Assembly: GCA_946491915.1 (NCBI GenBank)
Contig: CAMLYR010000049.1
Coordinates: forward strand, 1 to 10,451
Origin: an uncultured Clostridium sp.
GTDB lineage: Bacteria; Bacillota_A; Clostridia; TANB77; CAG-508
Direction of reading: 5' to 3'
Length of the DNA: 10,451 bases
A program made the translations under genes and the position numbers. The notes beneath the pieces are model-generated. The model searched no databases. It saw only the letters and a program-made list of their open reading frames with translations, and was not told the DNA's origin. This document shows, in pieces, positions 1 to 5,680 of the stretch; positions within the stretch are counted from its first letter, which is position 1; every line of letters begins with the position of its first letter.

Positions 1-5
1 CACAT
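1..5 (-). CDS. Possible start of a leftward gene leaving the window
   Basis: On the minus strand an ATG at 5-3 follows a purine run (AAAGGGGG, 16-9) with a short 3-base spacing, and a TATAAT box lies about 55 bases upstream. Only one codon and two bases fall inside the window, so nothing can be said of the product. The purine run could also be a chance match. Confidence 0.25.
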
Positions 6-40
6 TTACCCCCTTTCCGCTCTATGTAAGAACTACCTTC

Positions 41-60
41 ATGACAAGAAAGGTTGTCAT
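41..60 (-). promoter_or_regulatory. Dyad operator candidate at a leftward promoter
   Basis: ATGACAA-N6-TTGTCAT is a perfect 7-base inverted repeat. On the minus strand it overlaps the last two bases of a TATAAT box (64-59) and covers the expected start of transcription, a typical repressor position. No convincing -35 box is seen at the right distance (the 17-base position reads TTTTTT). It could instead be an RNA hairpin, but it has no U-run. A similar dyad occupies the same position at the promoter near 471-516. Confidence 0.4.
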
Positions 61-138
61 TATATTACAATATTTCACATCAAAAAACAAGCGAACAGTA
101 AAATTTTCCTAAAAAGTTTCAAAGCTAAATATATAAAC

Positions 139-165
139 CTCCCCATGCAACGCCAACATGGGGAG
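139..165 (-). terminator. Hairpin terminator after the 87-residue gene
   Basis: CTCCCCATG (139-147) pairs perfectly with CATGGGGAG (157-165) around a 9-base loop. The hairpin starts 5 bases after the stop codon at 171. On the minus strand it is followed by GTTTATATATTT, a weak U-rich tract. The GC-rich 9-bp stem fits an intrinsic terminator. Confidence 0.7.
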
Positions 166-170
166 TATAT

Positions 171-434
171 TTATTCAATTTTAAAACAGAAGTTATCGCT
201 TCTATCAACATACCAGCTGATAGGCGTCCCTTCTATTTTCTGAGGAAAACGAACTATAGATGAAGGTTTTCCTCTTTTGTTCAACTCTGAAATGGGGATT
301 TCAAACTGATCCAATTCCCCATTATATTTTACTTTTTTCCGTAATTCGCTATCTTCTGCTATACTGTAAATAATACCAGCATCACCAAGATAGCAATAGG
401 GGTATGGCAACATTTTTTTTATATATCCTAGCAT
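171..434 (-). CDS. Hypothetical protein, 87 residues
   Basis: I do not recognise this protein. The start is taken as the ATG at 434 (protein begins MLGYIKKML) because AGGAGGA lies 6 bases upstream; an in-frame ATG at 452 would put that ribosome binding site inside the gene. The protein has no signal peptide or membrane span. It has an aromatic N-terminus (YPYCY, residues 11-15), a charged middle (RKKVKYNGELDQFEIP) and an acidic and aromatic C-terminus with SWYVDRSDNFCFKIE. Two cysteines sit at residues 14 and 83. Hand-counted G+C over 240 bases is about 35%, against about 30% in feoB, a small difference that could hint at later acquisition. It has its own promoter whose -35 lies in the last codons of feoB, and a terminator, so it is probably a separate transcription unit rather than part of the feo operon. 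Confidence 0.7.
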   Translation of the reverse strand: MLGYIKKMLPYPYCYLGDAGIIYSIAEDSELRKKVKYNGELDQFEIPISELNKRGKPSSIVRFPQKIEGTPISWYVDRSDNFCFKIE

Positions 435-440
435 ATTTAA

Positions 441-447
441 TCCTCCT
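441..447 (-). promoter_or_regulatory. Ribosome binding site that sets the start at 434
   Basis: On the minus strand AGGAGGA lies 6 bases before the ATG at 434. It rules out the longer reading frame that starts at 452. Confidence 0.85.
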
Positions 448-470
448 GTCATTTTATTTGGCGTTGAGCA

Positions 471-487
471 GACATTGGTCTAATGTC
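471..487 (-). promoter_or_regulatory. Dyad operator candidate at +1 of the 87-residue gene
   Basis: GACATT (471-476) and AATGTC (482-487) form an inverted repeat with a 5-base centre, placed directly downstream of the TATAAT box on the minus strand and covering the transcription start. The arrangement TATAATGACA followed by TGTC 8-9 bases later is shared with the dyad at 41-60. A role as repressor site is an inference. Confidence 0.4.
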
Positions 488-516
488 ATTATACCATAAA
501 TTATGTTAAATTACAA
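488..516 (-). promoter_or_regulatory. Sigma-A-type promoter of the 87-residue gene
   Basis: On the minus strand TTGTAA (516-511), a 17-base spacer and TATAAT (493-488) with an extended TGG before the -10 form a near-consensus promoter. Transcription should begin near 481, giving a leader of about 47 bases. The -35 box overlaps the 3' end of feoB. Confidence 0.75.
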
Positions 517-2638
517 AAACATGATAAACCAAAGTCGTCAACATACAAAGAACAACACCACAAACCGTTGGAATTAAAAAGCCAATTGCTGTCCATTTCC
601 AGCTACCTGTTTCCTTCTTAATAGTAAGTAGAGTTGTCGCACAAGGAAAATGAAATACAGTAAATAACATAACATTAATCGCTGTTAATATCGTCCAACC
701 ATTTTGTCTTAAGATTTCCCCTATTGCAAAAGTATCTTCCATATTCACTAATGAAGTACCTTGCATATAGCACATAAGGATAATCGGAAGTACAATTTCA
801 TTTGCAGGTATTCCGAATATAAAGGCTGTTAAAATATATCCATCTAATCCCATAAGTTTTGCCAATGGTTCTAAAAAGTTTGCAATCATCGTTAATAAAC
901 TTTGTCCTTGTATGCCAATATTGGCAAATAACCATATAACAAGACCAGCAGGCGCTGCAACTGCAATTGCTCTTCCTAATATAAAAATAGTTCTATCAAA
1001 AATAGACCTAACCAATACTTTTAAAAATTGTGGCTTTCGATATGGTGGCAATTCTAACACAAAAGATGATGGCATTCCCTTTAAAATAGTTTTTGATAAG
1101 ATTTTAGATATCACCAATGTCATGATAATCCCTAATATAATCACAAACATAACGGCTATTGTAGATACAATAGAGGCCCCTATTCCCCCTATTGTTCCTG
1201 CTATAAATATCGTCGCAATGGTAATTAAAAATGGAAATCTTCCATTACATGGAACTAAATTATTGGTTAATATAGCAATTAATCTTTCTCTTGGTGAATC
1301 GATAATTCTACATCCTGTGACTCCACAACTATTACAACCAAATCCCATACACATGGTAATCATTTGTTTTCCACTGCAACAAGCCTTTTTAAAAAAGCCA
1401 TCCATATTAAAAGCAATCCTTGGCAAATATCCTAAATCTTCTAATATGGTGAACAATGGAAAAAAGATAGCCATTGGTGGTAACATAACCGATATGACCC
1501 ATGTTAAAGTTTGGTAAACACCTAAAATTAGCATATTAGACAACCATTCTGGGCAATGTATATATGTAGCAAATTCGATTAGTTTTTCTTGTATATTTCC
1601 AAATATACTAAATAAAAATTGTGATGGATAATTGGCTCCTACAATCGTAATCCAAAATATGAGTAATAAGAACAAAATCATAATGGGAATTCCATATTTT
1701 TTAGAAGTCAATATTTTATCAATTTTTCTATCTCTACTAGCATAATCTTTATTTCTAAATTGGCATACCTTTTTCCCTATTTCTTCTGCATCTTTTACAA
1801 TTGTTGATACAATTCTTTCTTTAAATTCTTCTTGATAAATTCCTTCCTCTTCTAATATCTCTAGAGCTTCTCTTCTAGCTTTATCTACCTTACTATGATT
1901 GATTAATTGTATATTCAATTGTTTTTCTATTTCTTTTAAAATACGCTCTTCTCCATCTAACACTTTTATGCTTATCCATCTTGCTAGTTTTTCTTCAATT
2001 TCATACTGTTCCATAATGATTTCTTGTACTTGTTCAATTGCTTTTTCTATCTTTTCCTGATATTGTATTTGATAAATTTTATGTTTCTCCTCTTTTCCCT
2101 CACAAACAGTTCTCATCACTTTTAACAAATTATTTAATGTCTTTTTCTTTCTAGCAGTAACACCCACAACTGGTACCTTTAATATGTTAGATAGTTCTTC
2201 TAGATTAACTTCTATTTTCTTTTTTCTAGCTTCATCTAATAGATTCACACAAACAATTAAATTATCCGTAATTTCGGTTATTTGTAATACAAGATTTAAA
2301 TTTCTTTCTAAAGAGGTGGCATCTACTACAACAATAGTTGCATCTGGATTTCCAAAACAAATATAGTTTCTAGCAATCTCTTCCTCTTCAGAATGAGACA
2401 TAATAGAATATGTACCAGGAATATCAACAAGTTTATATATTTCTCCTCTATATTCGAAATACCCTGTTGCATTTGCAACTGTTTTTCCTGTCCAATTACC
2501 AGTATGTTGATTCATTCCTGTTAGATTATTAAATATGGTTGATTTTCCAACATTGGGATTTCCTGCTAATGCAATTGTATAATTACTTTTTCGCTTTGTT
2601 TCCTTTTGCCTGATAGATAACTTTTCTTTTCCATTCAT
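506..2638 (-). CDS. feoB: Ferrous iron transport protein B
   Basis: FeoB is the GTP-dependent inner-membrane Fe(II) uptake protein. At 710 residues the length is normal. The N-terminal G domain shows G1 GNPNVGKS (26-33), the HTGNWTGKTV switch I region (45-54), G3 DIPG (72-75), G4 NLLD (132-135) and a G5-like TARKK (161-165). A charged helical domain (about 180-305) links it to the membrane part (about 315-710). The first gate carries GFGCNSCGVTGCR (432-444) and the next conserved segment LVPCNGRFP (461-469); HFPCATT (663-669) is the second gate. Cysteines cluster at 420, 421, 430, 435, 438, 443 and 464, in the clostridial style. The start at 2638 has AAGGAGGA 4 bases upstream. It follows feoA on the same strand after 201 non-coding bases, so feoB may have its own leader or promoter, although I find no clear promoter there. 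No feoC is present. The assignment is secure. Confidence 0.97.
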   Translation of the reverse strand: MNGKEKLSIRQKETKRKSNYTIALAGNPNVGKSTIFNNLTGMNQHTGNWTGKTVANATGYFEYRGEIYKLVDIPGTYSIMSHSEEEEIARNYICFGNPDATIVVVDATSLERNLNLVLQITEITDNLIVCVNLLDEARKKKIEVNLEELSNILKVPVVGVTARKKKTLNNLLKVMRTVCEGKEEKHKIYQIQYQEKIEKAIEQVQEIIMEQYEIEEKLARWISIKVLDGEERILKEIEKQLNIQLINHSKVDKARREALEILEEEGIYQEEFKERIVSTIVKDAEEIGKKVCQFRNKDYASRDRKIDKILTSKKYGIPIMILFLLLIFWITIVGANYPSQFLFSIFGNIQEKLIEFATYIHCPEWLSNMLILGVYQTLTWVISVMLPPMAIFFPLFTILEDLGYLPRIAFNMDGFFKKACCSGKQMITMCMGFGCNSCGVTGCRIIDSPRERLIAILTNNLVPCNGRFPFLITIATIFIAGTIGGIGASIVSTIAVMFVIILGIIMTLVISKILSKTILKGMPSSFVLELPPYRKPQFLKVLVRSIFDRTIFILGRAIAVAAPAGLVIWLFANIGIQGQSLLTMIANFLEPLAKLMGLDGYILTAFIFGIPANEIVLPIILMCYMQGTSLVNMEDTFAIGEILRQNGWTILTAINVMLFTVFHFPCATTLLTIKKETGSWKWTAIGFLIPTVCGVVLCMLTTLVYHVFVI

Positions 2639-2669
2639 AAAATCCTCCTTTTGTTTTCTTTGGTTATTT

Positions 2670-2711
2670 TGTACATATAAATGTCAAAATCTCTGATTTT
2701 ACCAATGTACA
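2670..2711 (-). promoter_or_regulatory. Nested inverted repeat in the feoB leader
   Basis: TGTACAT (2670-2676) pairs with ATGTACA (2705-2711), and inside it AAAATC (2686-2691) pairs with GATTTT (2695-2700) around TCT. It lies about 30 bases upstream of the feoB start. It is AT-rich and weak as RNA, and it does not match a 7-1-7 Fur box. A binding site for another iron regulator or a leader hairpin are both possible. Confidence 0.3.
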
Positions 2712-2839
2712 TCTATTGTATTGTATATATATTTTGGCAATTTTGTTACTACTTTATGATATAAAAATTCCATTATTTTTGTTTTTGTAGTATAGAAAAA
2801 GTAATTCCCATTATCGTATAAAAATGTATATTTTCTTTC

Positions 2840-3067
2840 TTATTTCACTTTTATGTTTTCTGCATCTTCCTTTCGGATAGCAATTAAACTCCCACGAAAT
2901 TCAAAAGCTCTCGGATCTCCTGATGGACTTATTAAAACTGGTTTTATACTTGTTCCCTCTATTAATCCTAAATCTAATAATCTTCTTTTAATAGTTTCTT
3001 CCCCTATAATCTTATTAACAACACCTATTTCTCCCAATTCTAATTCATTTACTGTTTTTTCTTTCAT
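2840..3067 (-). CDS. feoA: Ferrous iron transport protein A
   Basis: FeoA is a small SH3-like cytoplasmic protein that works with FeoB in Fe(II) uptake. At 75 residues it has the usual size. The conserved RRLLDLGLIEGT (28-39) and the C-terminal GDPRAFEFRGSLIAIRKEDAENI (50-72) strand pattern are clear. The start at 3067 is fixed by an in-frame TAA directly upstream (3070-3068). The ribosome binding site GGAGGT (3084-3079) is 11 bases from this ATG, longer than ideal, and is better placed for another ATG at 3073 that is immediately followed by TAA. feoB follows on the same strand. No clear -35/-10 pair is seen for feoA; a TAAAAT at 3123-3118 and a TATACT at 3101-3096 are candidates only. Confidence 0.94.
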   Translation of the reverse strand: MKEKTVNELELGEIGVVNKIIGEETIKRRLLDLGLIEGTSIKPVLISPSGDPRAFEFRGSLIAIRKEDAENIKVK

Positions 3068-3084
3068 TTACATATAGCACCTCC
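3065..3084 (-). promoter_or_regulatory. Start-stop element (ATGTAA) before feoA
   Basis: On the minus strand GGAGGT is followed 5 bases later by ATG TAA, and the feoA ATG comes directly after that TAA. The ribosome binding site is thus ideally spaced for a one-codon open reading frame and less well spaced for feoA. Ribosomes could initiate at the ATG-TAA and reinitiate at feoA, or it may be chance in AT-rich DNA. Confidence 0.35.
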
Positions 3085-3132
3085 ATATTATGTTTAGTAT
3101 ATAATATTCTTTTTTTGATTTTATGTTCTGCT

Positions 3133-3176
3133 ACATGACTTGTATGCTTGGTCGAACATGACTTGTATACTCGGTC
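3133..3176. repeat. Two 21-base direct repeats in the feoA/FUSC divergent region
   Basis: ACATGACTTGTATGCTTGGTC (3133-3153, 21 bases; core ACATGACTTGTAT) recurs at 3156-3176 with three differences, at a period of 23 bases, about two helical turns. The second copy ends 6 bases before the -35 box of the rightward promoter. It also contains a TGAC...GTCA dyad (3159-3177). The position suits an activator or repressor of the FUSC gene, or a regulator shared with feoA. Confidence 0.6.
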
Positions 3177-3182
3177 AAAAAA

Positions 3183-3211
3183 TTGACATAAAAGCATATT
3201 GGTGATAAAAT
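3183..3211 (+). promoter_or_regulatory. Sigma-A-type promoter of the FUSC gene
   Basis: TTGACA (3183-3188), 17 bases, then TAAAAT (3206-3211) with TGA just before it (extended -10). Transcription should start near 3218, leaving a leader of about 225 bases before the coding region. GTCAA-N4-TTGAC (3174-3187) overlaps the -35 box. Confidence 0.8.
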
Positions 3212-3251
3212 AGTTATGTAGGAATTTTTTATTTTTGAAAAATATTAACTC

Positions 3252-3279
3252 TCTTGGTCTTATGTACTAAGAATTTTTT
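3252..3279 (+). terminator. Weak attenuator-like hairpin in the FUSC leader
   Basis: TCTTGGT (3252-3258) pairs with ACTAAGA (3266-3272), one G-T pair included, around a 7-base loop, followed by six T (3274-3279). It lies between the promoter and the gene, so it could reduce read-through. The stem is short and AT-rich. The word GAATTTTTTATT at 3271-3282 also occurs at 3222-3233. Confidence 0.3.
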
Positions 3280-3371
3280 ATTGTATAGGAAAATCACGCT
3301 AACTTAAAACTATTTGATTTTCTTATTTCGTTTTATCATCATAATCAATCCATAAAAAACAAGTATAGATG

Positions 3372-3397
3372 ACATTATCTGAAAGTACTGATAATGT
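3372..3397 (+). promoter_or_regulatory. Inverted repeat in the FUSC leader
   Basis: ACATTATC (3372-3379) and GATAATGT (3390-3397) are perfect inverted arms around 10 bases, about 30 bases before the ribosome binding site. It could be an RNA hairpin or a protein site. The arms resemble Fur half-sites but in the reverse order, so it is not a standard Fur box. Confidence 0.35.
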
Positions 3398-3424
3398 ACA
3401 AGTAACCTTTTAAAATTATTATTG

Positions 3425-3433
3425 AGAAAGGAG
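3425..3433 (+). promoter_or_regulatory. Ribosome binding site that sets the GTG start at 3443
   Basis: AGAAAGGAG lies 9 bases before GTG at 3443. The frame is open back to a TTG at 3422, but that start would place this site inside the gene. Confidence 0.75.
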
Positions 3434-3442
3434 TTGTTTTTT

Positions 3443-4477
3443 GTGACGAAAAAAATTGATTTTGAAAGAATTTTTAAAACCATGAAACGATATCTAAAAA
3501 ACTTTTTTAAGATATTACCAAATGTTGTTGTTCCATTACTCATCATGGTGTTAATAGAAAACTGTTTTGGAACAAATCATAGTGTGATTGGAATTATTTT
3601 AATTTTTGTTTGCATGTTAAAGGTAAATGAATTAAAGAGTATCAAAACTTATGCACAAATGGCTTTTATGCTCATTGTGATAGCAATACTTGCAAGCATT
3701 GCTAGTTTAAACTTATATACTTCTATTGTTTTAAATTTAGTCATTCCATTTATCATTATTTATCTAACAACTGCCAAACAAAAAGAATCTAATTATTTTT
3801 TATATGGATATGAATTTATTATGTTTCAAAGTTACCCAATTTCTATATCAGAAATTCCTTTACGTATTGTAGCAATCATTGTAGCATTAGGTATTGGGTA
3901 TATCTATATGAAGATTTATAACCGAAAGGCAAAAATTGATGAAAATGTAGTTTCTGATTTTGATCTAGTTGTGTATAATATAAAACATATAAAGAAAGAA
4001 CTAAATTTTAGGGTTCCTAGAATACGTTTTGCTGTTCGTACAGCTTTTATTTTATGGATTACTTGTGTGTTTATGGATTTGATAACAGATAGAACAATTA
4101 GAAGTTATTGGCTACCTTTAATTACCTATAGTTGTTTAGAAATTGATACTCAAAAGCAAAAAAGTAAGCTACTTTCACAAATTGGTGGCGCTACACTTGG
4201 AATTGGTGTCTTCATACTTATATTCCATTGGATTCCTACACATGCTTTATTGGTTTTCATGGCAATTGCTTTTACAGCTTTGTTCTCTGTAGATAATCAA
4301 TATCTAAAAAAAGCCATTGGAACCATCCTTGGAATGAGTTTTGTCATACCATCATTCGGGGAATTTGGAGCTATTCTTTTAAGATATGTTTATGTAATGG
4401 CTGCTATTTTCATCATTGCCATCTTTGAATATTTAAGAATAATCGTTAGAAAAATAGAATGTCAAATTGCACAGTAA
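3443..4477 (+). CDS. FUSC-family integral membrane protein, putative exporter
   Basis: A 344-residue membrane protein with the two-halved layout of the FUSC / aromatic acid exporter group. Hydrophobic segments lie at about 28-42, 46-61, 71-89, 94-110 and 139-158, then a charged cytoplasmic linker (about 159-195), then 196-215, 246-263, 266-283 and 309-332. The second half begins RIRFAVRTAFILW and continues with SYWLPLITYSCLEIDT and a SQIGGATLGIG segment, the pattern that suggests the FUSC fold (inference from pattern, not from a search). Relatives export fusaric acid or aromatic acids; the substrate here cannot be read. The start is GTG 3443, chosen from the ribosome binding site. It has a strong promoter behind tandem repeats and a 225-base leader, and ends in a hairpin terminator, so it is a monocistronic and probably regulated unit divergent from feoA. 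Confidence 0.72.
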   Translation: MTKKIDFERIFKTMKRYLKNFFKILPNVVVPLLIMVLIENCFGTNHSVIGIILIFVCMLKVNELKSIKTYAQMAFMLIVIAILASIASLNLYTSIVLNLVIPFIIIYLTTAKQKESNYFLYGYEFIMFQSYPISISEIPLRIVAIIVALGIGYIYMKIYNRKAKIDENVVSDFDLVVYNIKHIKKELNFRVPRIRFAVRTAFILWITCVFMDLITDRTIRSYWLPLITYSCLEIDTQKQKSKLLSQIGGATLGIGVFILIFHWIPTHALLVFMAIAFTALFSVDNQYLKKAIGTILGMSFVIPSFGEFGAILLRYVYVMAAIFIIAIFEYLRIIVRKIECQIAQ

Positions 4478-4487
4478 TGTGCAATTT
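4464..4487 (+). terminator. Terminator hairpin spanning the FUSC stop codon
   Basis: AAATTGCACA (4464-4473) pairs perfectly with TGTGCAATTT (4478-4487) around GTAA, a GNRA-type tetraloop. The stop codon TAA (4475-4477) is in the loop. A T-rich stretch (ATTGCATTTATTTTATT) follows. The U-run is imperfect, but the 10-bp stem with a stable loop supports a terminator. Confidence 0.65.
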
Positions 4488-4488
4488 A

Positions 4489-4517
4489 TTGCATTTATTT
4501 TATTCTTGTGATACACT
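4489..4517 (+). promoter_or_regulatory. Candidate promoter of asd
   Basis: TTGCAT (4489-4494), 17 bases, TACACT (4512-4517) with TGA before it (extended -10). The start would be near 4524, just before the first repeat, which puts the repeat region inside the asd leader. The TATACT at 4643-4648 is too close to the ribosome binding site to serve. Confidence 0.5.
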
Positions 4518-4526
4518 TCTTTTGAA

Positions 4527-4622
4527 ATGTCGCAAACAGAAACGATCCCAATGAGACAAATGTCGCATCAACAAACGAACTCTATGCGACATGTCGCAAA
4601 CAAAAACGATCTCAATGGGACA
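4527..4622. repeat. Pair of 32-base direct repeats in the asd leader
   Basis: ATGTCGCAAAC... at 4527-4558 recurs at 4591-4622 with three differences over 32 bases, at a period of 64. A third ATGTCGCA starts at 4560. The sequence between the copies contains AAACGAAC (4573-4580). G+C is clearly above the surroundings. Related words (TGCGACA, AAACGAAC) occur in the element on the other side of asd. Confidence 0.75.
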
Positions 4623-4627
4623 TTTTT
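4546..4627 (+). promoter_or_regulatory. Nested leader hairpin ending in a U-run before asd
   Basis: The outer stem pairs TCCCAATGAGA (4546-4556) with TCTCAATGGGA (4610-4620), 10 of 11 pairs. The inner stem pairs ATGTCGCAT (4560-4568) with ATGCGACAT (4584-4592), 9 perfect pairs and a 15-base loop. Five T follow at 4623-4627. The first repeat's ATGTCGCA (4527-4534) can pair with the same TGCGACAT (4585-4592), so alternative folds exist. This is compatible with an attenuator, but no known riboswitch or T-box signature is present. Confidence 0.45.
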
Positions 4628-4653
4628 ATGACAAATAGTACATATACTTTTAC

Positions 4654-4660
4654 AGGAGGA
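4654..4660 (+). promoter_or_regulatory. Ribosome binding site that sets the asd start
   Basis: AGGAGGA lies 6 bases before the ATG at 4667. An in-frame ATG at 4628 lies upstream and would place this site inside the coding region. Confidence 0.9.
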
Positions 4661-4666
4661 GTTTGT

Positions 4667-5659
4667 ATGAAAAATAAATTTAAAGTAGCAATCGTTGGTG
4701 CCAGTGGAGTTGTTGGAAGAACTGCCTTAAAGGTATTAGAGGAAAAAAGTTTTTCAAATGTTGAGTTTACTTTATTCTCTTCTAAGAAGTCTGCTGGAAA
4801 GAAAATTGAATTTTTAGGAAATAACTATATTCTTCAAGAATTAACTGAAAATTCTTTTAACAAACCTTTTGATTATGCCATCTTTTGTGCTGGAGGAGCT
4901 GTTTCTAAGAAATTTATACCAATCGCTGTAGAACACAACTGTATTTGTATTGATAATAGTAGTGTGTATAGAATGGATAAAGATGTTCCTTTGGTTGTTC
5001 CAGAAGTTAACATGAAAGAGGCTTTTAAGAATAAAGGAATTATTGCCAATCCAAACTGTTCAACGATTCAAGCAGTTGTTCCTTTAAAACCTTTAGATGA
5101 TACATACCATATAAAACGAATTGTATATTCCACTTATCAGGCTGTTTCAGGTGCTGGAAGAGAAGGCATTGAAGATTTGGAAAATGGAATGAATGGATTT
5201 GCTCCTAAAAAATTTCCTTATCCTATCTTTAATAACTGCTTACCACAAATTGATGTATTTATGGATGATGGATATACCAAAGAAGAACATAAAATGATAG
5301 ATGAAACTAGAAAAATTTTAAATAGACCTGATTTACCAATTACAGCGACAACCGTTCGTGTACCTGTTTTGAATTGTCATAGTGAGTCTATTAATATTGA
5401 ATTTGAAAAAGATTTTGACTTATATGATGTAAGACAGTTATTGCAAAATTATCCTGGTGTCATTGTTGTTGATGACATTGAAAAAAATTACTATCCAATT
5501 GCCACAAAAGCAGATGGCTATGATGAGGTTTTTGTTGGAAGAATTCGTAGAGATAACAGTGTGAAATATGGACTGAATTTATGGGTTGTTGCAGATAACT
5601 TAAGAAAAGGTGCTGCAAGCAATGCTATTGAAATTTTAGAAAATATGATGATGGCTTAA
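4667..5659 (+). CDS. asd: Aspartate-semialdehyde dehydrogenase
   Basis: Asd converts aspartyl-4-phosphate to aspartate-4-semialdehyde with NADPH, the branch point to lysine/diaminopimelate, threonine and methionine. The protein has 330 residues, slightly under the usual 330-360. The N-terminal Rossmann domain has GASGVVG (11-17). The catalytic cysteine is C131 in NPNCST (129-133), SGAGREG is at 161-167, and the catalytic histidine is H238 in RVPVLNCHSES, where most relatives have Gly rather than Asn-Cys before the His. The C-terminal NLRKGAASNAIEI (311-323) is also typical. The start is ATG 4667, from the ribosome binding site. It stands alone, without lysC or dapA next to it, behind an unusual repeat-bearing leader, and converges on glmM across a long palindrome that probably stops transcription from both sides. 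Confidence 0.97.
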   Translation: MKNKFKVAIVGASGVVGRTALKVLEEKSFSNVEFTLFSSKKSAGKKIEFLGNNYILQELTENSFNKPFDYAIFCAGGAVSKKFIPIAVEHNCICIDNSSVYRMDKDVPLVVPEVNMKEAFKNKGIIANPNCSTIQAVVPLKPLDDTYHIKRIVYSTYQAVSGAGREGIEDLENGMNGFAPKKFPYPIFNNCLPQIDVFMDDGYTKEEHKMIDETRKILNRPDLPITATTVRVPVLNCHSESINIEFEKDFDLYDVRQLLQNYPGVIVVDDIEKNYYPIATKADGYDEVFVGRIRRDNSVKYGLNLWVVADNLRKGAASNAIEILENMMMA

Positions 5660-5680
5660 AATTGTTTTTTATCCCCAAAA

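Noticed and set aside
912..1517. 201-codon open frame on the plus strand
   Set aside because: It lies wholly antisense to the membrane domain of feoB, has no good ribosome binding site, and its hydrophobic pattern mirrors the opposite strand.
3372..3397. Fur box between feoA and the FUSC gene
   Set aside because: The half-sites ATTATC and GATAAT are in the opposite order and 10 bases apart, unlike the 7-1-7 Fur consensus.
3310..3546. 78-codon open frame on the minus strand
   Set aside because: It is antisense to the FUSC start and leader, with no recognisable protein and no ribosome binding site.
4527..4622. CRISPR-like repeats
   Set aside because: There are only two full copies, no regular spacers and no cas genes; the repeats fold into a leader hairpin instead.
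4527..4627. Lysine riboswitch or T-box before asd
   Set aside because: The leader is too short and lacks conserved blocks of either class; no T-box AGGGTGG-type sequence is present.
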